A DNA stretch of 64,000 nt. Source: Mytilinidion resinicola. Its lineage: Eukaryota; Ascomycota; Dothideomycetes; Mytilinidiales; Mytilinidiaceae. The stretch covers positions 1,411,269 to 1,475,268 of the forward strand of contig NW_022985446.1 of assembly GCF_010093595.1 (NCBI RefSeq), read 5' to 3'. The translations under genes and the position numbers were made by a program. Shown here piece after piece: positions 20,628 through 29,975 of this stretch (the stretch's first letter is position 1; every line of letters starts with the position of its first letter). Under the pieces are notes generated by a model. It did not search any database. It saw only the letters and a program-made list of their open reading frames with translations, and was not told the DNA's origin.

Positions 20628-22315
20628 ATGACAACTGCTCCGTATGGAAGCACAATCCCTTGGGCGGAGCCAAGCTGGTAACATTCGCTATTTCAGACAT
20701 TTTTGAACACGAGATTTTATATTCGGCGATGTTTGCACCACTCAAATTGACACTGCCAAAGGTACACCGGCCGTCCGTCCCCTTACTACAAGGACTCCCA
20801 TCGTCGTCTTCGTGACCATGTCCGTAAATGGACTGAAGAGGTACTAAATCATCAACCACTGCATGCCATACGCCTTGAAATGATAGAGGTAACACATCCA
20901 AGCACTTCTCGGATAAAGCAGCCGAGTGGGAAGAGAATGGCGCCGTCCCACAGGAAATCTACCAACAGTGCGCTGAAGCTGGTCTCCTCGTCCACATTGC
21001 GGCGGGAAAGGCCATTCCGAAAGAGTGGTCTTCGTACCTCGTCATCGCGGGTATCAAGGCTGAGGAGTGGGACGGCTTCCACGACTTCATTCTATGGGAT
21101 GAATTGGTGAGGGGTGGGGGGATTGCGAGCATTTTCATTGGACTGGTACGTGCAACCTGAAGGCTAAGAAGAGACAAACAGGACTGGGAACAGGTCTGAG
21201 AGACACAGAGAAAGAATACTTACACAGAGCCAGGTCGTCGGCGCGCCCCCAATCCGCCAATTCGCCAGCGAAGCCCTAAAAGCAGAGTACCCTCCCCCCT
21301 CCTTCCACACCCACCTAACGCCCCCACCTAACGCCCCCACCCCTAGAATCTTCCCCCAAAAGATCTGCCTCGCCATCACCGAGCCCTCCTGCGGCTCCGA
21401 CGTCCGCAACCTCACCACCACCGCCACCCTTACCCCCTCGGGCACGCACTATCTCGTCAACGGCGCCAAGAAGTGGATCACCAACGGCCTGTCCGCCGAC
21501 TACTTCCTCACCGCTGTGCGCACGGGCGGGCCCGGCGCCGCGGGCATCTCGATGCTACTGATCCCGCGCTTACCGGGCGTGACGACGCGGCCGCTCGCCA
21601 TCGGCGCCGGCAAGCTGGCCGCTCTGGCGTATGTCACATTCGAGGACGTGGAAGTGCCTGCGTCTAATCTAATAAGGGAAGAAGGAGCAGGGTTCAGGCA
21701 GACGATGGTGAATTTCAACCACGAGCGGCTGTGGATCGTGTTCCAGGCGCTGCGGGGGTGCAGGGTGAGCATGCAGGATGCGATGGCGTGGGCGCAGAAG
21801 CGGGAGGTGTTTGGGGCGAGGCTGGTGGAGCAGCCGGTGGTGCGGTGGAAGTTTGGGGGTATGGCGAGGCGGGTGGAGGGGCTGCAGGCGTGGACGGAGC
21901 AGGTGGTGTATGAGCTGGGGGAGCTGAGTGAGGGGGAGGGGGCGAGGTTGTTGGGGGGTGTGACGGCGTTGTTGAAGGTGGAAGCGGGGGTGGTGGGGAG
22001 GTATGTTGCGGATGAGTGTGTGAAGATTATGGGAGGGTGAGTTCATGGATGTGTTTTGGGAAGGAAGAGTAAGAGAACTGACAGCTGCTAGGTTGGGTTT
22101 GACGAAGACGGGGCAGGGTGCGAGGGTTGAGGCGTTTTCTAGGACTGTTCCTGGTTTGATCGTTCCTGGCAAGTTGGCTCTTACGAAACACTGCGCTCTA
22201 TACTGACATTATACCAGGCGGTTCCGAAGACGTCCTCATCGATCTCGGTGTCCGAGAAGCACTGAAACTGCAGAAGATAGCCGACAAAGCGAAGTTGGCG
22301 AAGTCGAATTTGTGA
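20628..22315 (+). CDS. Acyl-CoA dehydrogenase, AidB-like fungal type
   Basis: The 429-residue protein has seven exons: 20628-20677, 20762-20840, 20903-21145, 21234-21286, 21347-22036, 22092-22168 and 22218-22315. The N-terminus MTTAPYGSTIPWAEPSW continues into YTGRPSPYYKDSHRRLRDHV and then HFSDKAAEWEENG. The FAD signature ICLAITEPSCGSDVRNL and the C-terminal signature ADECVKIMGGLGLTKTGQGA are present, so the enzyme should be a flavin-dependent acyl-CoA oxidoreductase. The 60-nt segment 21287-21346 is in frame and lacks stops, so it could be retained. It is read as an intron because ALKAE then joins IFPQKICLAI. The last intron (22169-22217) uses a GC donor (GCAAGT). Exon 5 is very GC-rich. Confidence 0.87.
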
Positions 22316-22519
22316 AGAGATTTTGTAGGAAAGGATAGCTGGATGGCTGAAGAAAGAAAACGAAATCCGTGTAAGCCATATATTTCAAAATCTTGAAATG
22401 GAGAGATGATACTATAGTCACGTGCTCCCCATTCTTCATTCACGGTGAATTGATGATCCTACTCCTTTGATGTGGAAATGTAATTTTGAATGAAGTAAAC
22501 GATCAATCAGGTGACTACT

Positions 22520-22970
22520 TACAACTGCTCAACGTCCACGTAGCGTGCACCCCGCGTACCCTCCGCGTCCATCAAAATCGATTCCATGCGGTTATATCTG
22601 TAACAAAATAAGACAACGCCTCTACAGAAGCACTCCAGTGGACTTCTATAATGTGGCGAAAGTTGAGCTGATTTCGGATCTATGGTTACGGAGTAGAAAG
22701 GGCTTACAAAGTAGTCACGCGGCGTACCCTCCGCGTCTGCCAAAATCAATTCCACGCGGTCAATTCCGTAAGTTTTTGTAACAAAACAGGGCAGTTCCTG
22801 GCCCGAAGTCCCTCAGCGTGATTTCGTAACTCTAAGAAATGAGCCATTTAGCATTCATAATTATGAAACGAGAAGTGCCTACGAAGGGTGCACGCCGCGT
22901 GCCCTCCGCGTCTATGAAAGTCAGAGTCGTGCGGTTGATTTGGTTACTTCTTGCGACTACGCTGGGTAGA
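22520..22970. repeat. Tandem array, about 172-bp period, three units
   Basis: The anchor phrase cgcgtaccctccgcgtc or cgtgccctccgcgtct appears at about 22553, 22721 and 22899, each followed by atcaaaatc- or atgaaagtc-type sequence and a gcggtt/gcggtc motif. Spacing is 168-178 bp. Units are diverged. No coding frame is shared, so I treat it as noncoding tandem repeat. Confidence 0.65.
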
Positions 22971-23041
22971 TACTGGTGAGAGGACTTCGGGGAAATTCAT
23001 GAAGATCCAAAGAGCTTGGATTTATGACCTGATACATGAGG

Positions 23042-23256
23042 CTTGTCAATAATATGCCACAATCGAGTTCCAATCGCACGGACAGGCTCCCGTTCATGCC
23101 TTTTGACGACGTCAAAAGTAACCAAATTCCCAGCTCTGATTTAGAAGTCTTGTCAATAATATGCCCAAATCCACTCCAGATCACACGGACTGGCTCCCAT
23201 TAGTACATCTCAACGATGTCAAATTTGACCCGATTCTAAAGTCCGATTCAGAGTTT
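23042..23256. repeat. Tandem duplication, 107-bp period, two units
   Basis: Both units begin cttgtcaataatatgcc and contain acggactggctccc or acggacaggctccc, then gacgtcaaaagta or gatgtcaaatttg. The second starts 107 bp after the first (23149). It lies beside the 22.5-23.0 kb array, so the whole 22.3-23.4 kb spacer is repeat-dominated. Confidence 0.7.
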
Positions 23257-23402
23257 CCTGCTCCATAGTACATAAACTTCACTCGAAATCCGAGCGCTTC
23301 ATACGTAGTCAGACCTACGTTGCTAAGACTAAGCAACCTTGACTACACTACACATCCTCATCAAGCCGATTTCAAAATTAGTGGAAGTCGTACCTACAGG
23401 CC

Positions 23403-25561
23403 TCAAATGAAATCAAAAGTATCCCCATTCGTATCCTTCAGCATTCCCGCCACCCGTTTCGACCCAACCACCCTCTCAAGTCTGAATCCGTCCCACTTCG
23501 AAAATATCACTCGAACAGCAGCCTCAGAAGCATCGAGTTTCCCTTCCGATATAGACGTACCCAGATACCCGCTAACGAGTTCCTGGTAGAATATTGGGTT
23601 TTCCGGCAACGCGTACATGATCACTCGCTTCACACCCCTGATCTGATACCGCCGGAAGTGATGCGCACGACCCGTATATAGCAGCACAGAGTGTCGGCCG
23701 GTCAGGAAATGCGATCGCGCGCGGCGAACGTCGGGGACGTTGACGTACTCAGATATGGCGCCAAATGAGATATTCTGCGTGGCTGTCGAGTTGGCGAAGT
23801 AGTTCCGGATGCGGACGAAGTCTAGATATGAGGGGATGAAGATGACTATTCCCTGTCCGCCGTCTGGGGGCTTGGGGTATTTAGACAAAGCGGGCACGAT
23901 GGTACTGGTAAAGTATTTGAACCGTGCATCTGGGTCGTTGGGGGCGGATGGAGAGTCGTATCGCGAGAAGGTTTGTTTGATTTGGAGCCCAATCTGAGTG
24001 ATTGCCCCATCATAGCTAGGGCTGTATTTTATTCTTCCGGTGACATTTTGCATGTGTTTGGAGAATAAGTTGTTGAGTTCTGGAGTCAGATAAGCAGATA
24101 GGACTATCGTTTGACGTATATGTGCTGCTGTTCCTTCGTCGAGGTACCATTTCCGGACTCGGCTGATATCACATCCGTGAAGGTCTTTCGGTCGCAGGTT
24201 GAGCTCGTCGAAGACGTACTCCACATGCTCCCAGTTCTGCATGAGCATAGCATCCGCTTGATCTACGATGACAACCTCAATAGAACTAAGGAAGTCGGAG
24301 TCTTTCTGCTTTGGCCCTCCATTCTCAATGGCCCTTCGCAGGCCGAGTGGACTAGCAAATATGATATCGGAGTTGTAGAACTTCGAGAAGAACTTCGCAG
24401 TCTTCCGAGTGAATTTCATTCCGATGCGGAACTCGTTATCATCATTGCCCTCGAATAGCTCCCGGAAGTCCTCAGGCTTGTCGTCGGAGAACTTCTCTTC
24501 GGTTTGAGAATATTCGTCCACAAAACGCTTCTTGTTCTCTTGCTGTTCAATTTCGCACAAGGATATGATGGTCTCGACATATCTAACGCATGCTTGCCTG
24601 GTTTCTAGGAGTATAAGGACTTTTGGGCGAGTGAAACCTTGATCCCGACATTCCAGTTCCTCGTCCTTGACCAGGCGGGCATTGTTCTTTACAACTCGAT
24701 CTCGTGTCTTGAAAATATGGTTTAACGCATGTAGGCAGGCGATTTGACGGAGGCGGGTAGCATTGCGAGCAGTCCTGGCTCCAAATAAGAGGTCCTGGTA
24801 GTCAAATATGTAGGGCACAAGATCCCGTTCGAGGGCGTTGAAGTCCGAGAGAACTTCCAGGGCTGGTGATTGAAGCTTCTGCTTTAGTTTGAGATCCTTC
24901 GGTGACTTGATTCTATGTTTGGATGGGACTTCTCCTGTCCCTGGCGTCGAAATCAAGCATTTTGCAGAATCTGCTGCTGCTGCCTTTCGGGTGGCCCATT
25001 GATTCTCGTTGATAGCCTTCAATCGTAGCGACAATTCATTTTCGTCTGGGTTCGCGAAATGTGCCTCGAATGGATCCTCATCGTCTTCATCCGAGTCATC
25101 CTCTATTATGGCTTCCACCACCTCTTGCTCCTCCTCGCCAGCCTCGGAATCAGATTCGACTTCTTCTGAGACATCTCGGATATCTTCCTCCTGGTGCGAT
25201 TCATCCCCAAGTTTCCTTCTCTTATTCCGATGTTTCTCTTTTGTGGTCGAGTCCTGGAAAGATTGGAGAAGGGCGCTGTAAGGTTTTACGGTGGTATGAA
25301 TTTCCTCTTCTTCTTCTGAAGACTCCTCCTCTTCACTAGAAGGTATGTCTGGAACTCCACCATCTGAATCGGAACCATCTCTGTTTATAATCAGCGTATG
25401 AATTCGCAATGCGCAAGAATCACTCACTCGACCGGATCTTCAATCCTAGCTTTGGTGAACGTATCTCTCCTCCCCCCTCTGCCACGACCTCCACGACCGC
25501 GTCCTCTACCTCTGGGTGCTCCACTACCTCTAGAGCCTCCTCGGCCTCGAAAAGGTGCCAT
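23403..25561 (-). CDS. UTP25: U3 snoRNP-associated protein UTP25 homologue
   Basis: The 703-residue protein has two exons (25561-25428 and 25380-23403) with a 47-nt intron. It opens with an RGG-rich head (MAPFRGRGGSRG, then [14 protein letters not shown]) and an extended acidic region (residues about 55-150). The body has the degenerate DEAD-helicase-like fold of Utp25: YQDLLFGARTARNATRLR, IIFASPLGLRRAIENGG, VVIVDQADAMLMQNWEHV, and near the end QIRGVKRVIMYALPENP. Known UTP25 acts in the nucleolar SSU processome in 18S rRNA maturation and is essential in yeast. The motif DQAD in place of DEAD agrees with loss of helicase activity. It shares a 224-bp divergent promoter with eIF3f, which fits co-regulation of ribosome and translation genes. 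Confidence 0.92.
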
Positions 25562-25785
25562 AATGTTGTATTAGCCTCAAACGCAGAGGCCGAACCTTTT
25601 TTCTACTAGCAACGAAAGCGGTGAGGATGGTGGGGCAGAACTTGAATTTGGACGAAAATTGGCGAAGCACAACCAACACTAAAGGAACAATATCACGGCC
25701 CATCTCTTTGACCTCGACTGCACGCCCTCCTCCACCACCTCCCACCTCCCACCCAGCGCCCCCACACCCGCACGCGCTGTCCACC
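25562..25785. promoter_or_regulatory. Divergent promoter, UTP25 / eIF3f
   Basis: 224 bp separate the two start codons. The eIF3f side is a C-rich tract (25720-25785). No clear TATA box is visible, which is usual for housekeeping promoters. Confidence 0.6.
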
Positions 25786-26955
25786 ATGGGAGACACCGAG
25801 TCCTTCCTCCACCTCGCCCGCCCGCTCGGCCCAGCGCCCGTGGGAGCGCAGCCCTCAACAGCCCCGCTAAGCGTCGTGATACAACCACAAGTACAATTCC
25901 TCCTCAACCCTCCCCATACACGTACTCACAGTCTATCCAGGCCGTCTTCTCCATCCTCGACCACTCCCTCCGCCGCCCCGCCGACCAAGACCGCGTCATC
26001 GGCACGCTCCTCGGCACGCGCACCGAAGACGGCACCGAAGTCGAGATCCGCAACTGCTATGCAGTCCCGCACACGGAGACGGCCGAGCAGGTCGAGGTGG
26101 ACATGGACTACCAGAAGCAGATGCTGGCGCTGCACCTGCGCGCGAACCCCCGCGAGGTGCTCGTCGGCTGGTACGCCACCAGCTCCGAGCTCAACACCTT
26201 CTCCGCCCTGATCCAGAACTTCTACTCGCAGCAGGGCGACGGCACGTTCCCGCACCCGGCGGTGCATCTGACGGTCAGCACAGTCCCCGGCAAGGACATC
26301 GAGGCGCGGACGTACATCAGCGCGCCGATTGGCGTGACGGCGGAGCGGGCGGCCGACAGCTGTCTCTTCATCCCCGTGCCACACGAGCTCAAGTACGGCG
26401 AGGCGGAGAAGAGCGGGCTGGAGCTCATCTCGGGCGCCAAGGACCGCGAGGACCGCTCGCAGGGAATCCTGACGGACATCGAGGCGCTGGAGCGCGCAGT
26501 GCAGCATGTGCTGGATATGCTGGAGCGCGTGTCGAATTACGTGAATAATGTGCTGGATGAGGAGGCGACGCCGAGCTCGGCGCTGGGCCAGTTTCTGATG
26601 AATGCGTTGAGTTTGGCGCCGAAGGTGGATCCGCAGGATATTGAGAGGGATTTGTATGTCCACGATCTCCTTGGTCACGTACAATAGGTCAAAGCTAACA
26701 TTTCACAGCAACAACCACATCCAAGACGTCCTAGTCGTCTCCTACCTCGCCAACACAATCCGCACCCAAATCGACCTCTCCAACCGCCTTGCCACCGCCG
26801 CCCTCACCATGGGCACCGGTGACCCACTAGGTGGTGCTGCCGGCGACGGCGAGCGAAAGGAGGGCGGCGGCGGCAGGGGACGAGGTGGAAGGGGGCGCGG
26901 TGGCGGGAATCGCGGGGACCGAAACAACAACAGGGACAGAGAGAGCGAGCAGTAG
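25786..26955 (+). CDS. Translation initiation factor eIF3 subunit F
   Basis: The 354-residue protein has three exons: 25786-25890, 25941-26653 and 26709-26955. It has an N-terminal MPN fold ([20 protein letters not shown], then [16 protein letters not shown] and EVLVGWYAT), the family block [19 protein letters not shown] (built across intron 2), and [15 protein letters not shown]. The MPN metal-ligand motif of active proteases is not apparent, as expected for eIF3f. The protein ends in a Gly/Arg-rich tail ([18 protein letters not shown]), a likely RNA-contact segment. It is a subunit of cytosolic eIF3, which scaffolds the 43S pre-initiation complex. Confidence 0.93.
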
Positions 26956-27482
26956 ACGGTGTCCGTTTCCCCGAATTCAAACATCCCAGTCTTGGCTTGT
27001 GGGCTCTTAGTGTGATTGCATTTCTTGTGCGGCAAAAAGGGCGTTTGGTTGGTCTGTCTCGGTCTAGGATTGGAGGCGGGCCATGGGATGTGGGATTGAT
27101 CGATCGATAGACGCCATGATTATGAGCATGGATGGGATTGCAGATTTGATCTGTACTATGTGGAAACCTCATGAGGTCCGTTAAGAGGCAATTGAAAGAA
27201 AAAGACAAAACATATGCATTTTCACCCCATTTTGATTGATGAGATGCTAAAGCCTCCTGGCTTCTGCTTATCCATTTACCTGAGCTTAAATCGACTCCAG
27301 ACGCCTACCATGCTCGCTCGAATGACCACGATATGAAACTGCTTCCTTCGCTGGTGTGTTGGGATCGTGTCTTGCACCCCACACCCGCCTCCGTCTTCGG
27401 TAGCCCGGCTCGCTATCAGACCCGTCAAAACCGCCATTTCCCAAATCCCGCTGCCGTACCAGGGGACTTCAAGCAGCTCCCC
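26956..27482. other. Convergent 3' region
   Basis: 527 bp lie between the stop codons of eIF3f and TAF13, holding both 3' UTRs. No gene is supported. Confidence 0.6.
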
Positions 27483-27974
27483 TCACTTCCCCCTCCCACT
27501 CCCCGCCACACTCCCCTCCCCCACCCTCCTCTTCTTCTTCCGCCCCTTCCCCTTCTCCCCCTTCCCTTCCCCCCCACTCTCCGCATCTCCCTCCTCCTCC
27601 TCCCCCTCCCCCCCAGCCCTCTTCCGCGGCCCCCCCTTCACCACGGCCCCCTCCTCGGTACTAAACGCCTTCCGTTGCGCCTTCATCTCCTTATCCTTCG
27701 CAATCAGCTCGCTGATGCGCCCCAGCTTCGCCGCGTCGCGCCTTAGCATGAACTTGAAGTCGTCGACCTTTATTTTCGCGCGGCGGGAGTGTTGGGCGGC
27801 GGCGGCGGCCTCGTGGCAGGACTCGATGATGAAGTCGGTGATTATCTCGTCGAGCACGGCGATGGTGGTGGGGAGGGGGGGCACGGCGTCGCCGAAGGCG
27901 ATCAGGTAGGCTTCCAGGTCCGTCGTGGGGAATTGGCGGCCGTGTTGGCGGAGGCGCATGCGGGGTTCGGTCAT
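27483..27974 (-). CDS. TAF13: TFIID subunit TAF13 (histone-fold)
   Basis: A single-exon gene for 163 residues starting MTEPRMRLRQHGRQF. The histone-fold region (about residues 20-85) contains AYLIAFGDAVPPLPTTIAVL, DEIITDFIIESCHEAAAAA and RAKIKVDDFKFMLRRD, then AAKLGRISELI. This matches TAF13, which pairs with TAF11 in TFIID and supports RNA polymerase II pre-initiation. The C-terminal 60 residues are a low-complexity Lys/Gly/Glu tail. An in-frame Met lies upstream at 28175, but that stretch is promoter-like and the family starts near the chosen Met. Confidence 0.9.
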   Translation of the reverse strand: MTEPRMRLRQHGRQFPTTDLEAYLIAFGDAVPPLPTTIAVLDEIITDFIIESCHEAAAAAQHSRRAKIKVDDFKFMLRRDAAKLGRISELIAKDKEMKAQRKAFSTEEGAVVKGGPRKRAGGEGEEEEGDAESGGEGKGEKGKGRKKKRRVGEGSVAGSGRGK

Positions 27975-28318
27975 TTTTTGTGCTGGGAGGAGCTGTGGAT
28001 TGGAAATTTGGAGTGGGTTGGAGTAGTGGGGTTGCAAGCTGGAGAGGGTTGATGGTGGTGAGGTTGTGAGGAGGTTGTGAGGTTGTGGAGAGTGAATGAG
28101 GAAGCTCTGGTCGGTCGCGATCGATGCGCCAGCCGTCATAAAGCCGCAAGGATCTCGGCACGCACGTTTCTCCACCCCCGACGCTTTTGCGACTTGGACA
28201 CCTCGCCCTCACGTCTTGCTGCCCTTCCCAACACTACAGTTCTCGAATCTCCTCCAATCTCCAAACCAACCCTCCAATCTACAGAATCCTACCAGTTCGA
28301 AAGCCTCTGGCCCTCAAA
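27975..28318. promoter_or_regulatory. Divergent promoter, TAF13 / kish
   Basis: 344 bp separate the two start codons, with purine-rich tracts on the TAF13 side and C/T-rich tracts on the kish side. No specific operator could be defined. Confidence 0.55.
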
Positions 28319-28691
28319 ATGGTCCGTCACACCCCCCCTCCATCCCTCCCCCCTCTCCTCTAGCTAGCTCCTAACCCCCCACCCCCAACAGACCGCCCTC
28401 TTCAACTTCCAGTCCCTCCTCCTCGTAATCCTGCTGCTCATCTGCACCTCGACGTACCTGCACCACGTGTTCCCGGGCCCCATGGACCGCAACAAGGACG
28501 GCGTGCTGGGGATATTCTGGAAAGGCGCGCGCATCGGCGAGCGGTTGAGTCCGTATGTGAGCGTGGCGTGTGTGGTTATGGCGGTGAGTTGATTCCTAAG
28601 CCGTGGGGAGGGGAAGGAGGGGGGGGGGGGGGGGTTTCTGGGAGGATGGAGGCTGATACGTGATTAGGCGAGCATTTTTATTGGGACGTAG
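28319..28691 (+). CDS. Kish (TMEM167) secretory-pathway membrane protein
   Basis: The 72-residue protein has three exons: 28319-28321 (just the ATG), 28392-28583 and 28668-28691. Translation reads [19 protein letters not shown], then [31 protein letters not shown] and ASIFIGT. This is the full Kish/TMEM167 signature with two hydrophobic segments. Members are small Golgi/early-secretory membrane proteins needed for constitutive secretion in animals; the fungal role is inferred. The first exon codes only Met, so an ORF-based search misses the gene. Intron 2 contains a run of 16 G (28619-28634). Confidence 0.9.
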
Positions 28692-29975
28692 CGAGGGATG
28701 GGGTTGGGATGGGATGGGATGGGATGGGATGGGTGGCGCACGGTACAGAATTTGGGGGATCGAGCTTGTCGGGAGAATGGTGATGGGTGGATGGGACCGC
28801 TTTGTGGACGACATGGCATATTCGTCGACGGTCATTGTAGCGAGGCGCAGATGAGGGGATTGGGATGGATGAGGGGTGGCATGGGGCTGGTTTAGCAAGG
28901 TGTTTGGCGTTCGGGCGGGAGCGTTTGCGTTTATGCCTTGATCAAGGTTGTGTAATCCAAAAATACGAAGAGAATATCAAGCAAGGCAGCAGAGAGTCTT
29001 GGAGATGTTGGTGGAGTAGTCACGCTGTATCAATTCACGCTGGGCGTAAAAAAAAAGTGGCACACGAGGCAGAGTACTTGATGAGTGTGTAAACTTGTCT
29101 GCTACTACTTGACGCGCTTTAATGAGGTTCCGCATAGCCCAAACTCAAGAGCTTTTATCTCGTCCAGGTTTCCGAAACTGTATTGAAGCACCCCAAGCAG
29201 TGGCATACACGCGCACACACCCACCGCGTGGCTTCTTTAAACTCAGAGTGCCATATTGTTCACGCCTCGCGCGTCATTATAGGCTCGTCCCATAATGCAT
29301 GAAGTCACAAAAGTTCCAGGGTATAGACCTAAGAAGTGTTGTTGAAGTGACTTTCATAGATTATAACCATACTACTCCCATCATCCCCTAGCCCCACCCG
29401 GCATCCACCCACGAACTATTATATACAGAATTTCCCCCTCCATCTCCACTTTTCACTGCCACCCCTCAGCGCCAAGTTGCAACTAGATTTCCCAATCTCC
29501 CCACTATCCAACCCAGATAACCCAAGATACATCCCTAAGTGTACAGTACAGCCCACCCGCGCGCGCCGCCACCCAGCCGGTGCGAGAGTAGAGAAGAAAG
29601 AGAAGAGAGAGTTTGGAGTTTAGAGTAATTTCTCGACTTTAGTCGGCTGTAATCGATCCAGCCAGCTGAACACACACGCACACACGCACCGTCCGCAGTA
29701 CCCGAAGTACCGAGAGTGTGTATTCCCCACCATGACGCAAAGAAAACAGAGACTAGAAGCGACACGCAAGCCTCCCGTTTTTCTATTACGCGCAAAACGA
29801 ACCAGACCGTTACAGACCAAGACAGAGGGAGACGAGAGAAGGTGAGAGGAAAAAGAAAACATAACTGAATAGGAGACTATTTAAAGTCTACTACTCATAA
29901 AGAGGTAAAAAAAACACAATCTTGAAGAAAAAGAGGAGAAAAAGAAAACCCTCTCCTCGAGTCTTGAAGGCTTCA
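28692..29975. other. Intergenic, with GGGAT microsatellite
   Basis: About 1.28 kb. A (GGGAT)5 microsatellite lies at 28706-28730, just after the kish stop codon. The remainder carries the kish 3' flank and the long 3' flank of the minus-strand Ahc1-like gene. No RNA gene or ORF is supported. Confidence 0.55.

Noticed and set aside
1..23000. Search for a PKS, NRPS or terpene synthase core gene
   Set aside because: No frame shows ketosynthase, adenylation or terpene cyclase motifs.
25621..26684. Long ORFs on both strands over eIF3f (196 and 252 codons)
   Set aside because: Shadow frames caused by GC-rich codons of eIF3f.
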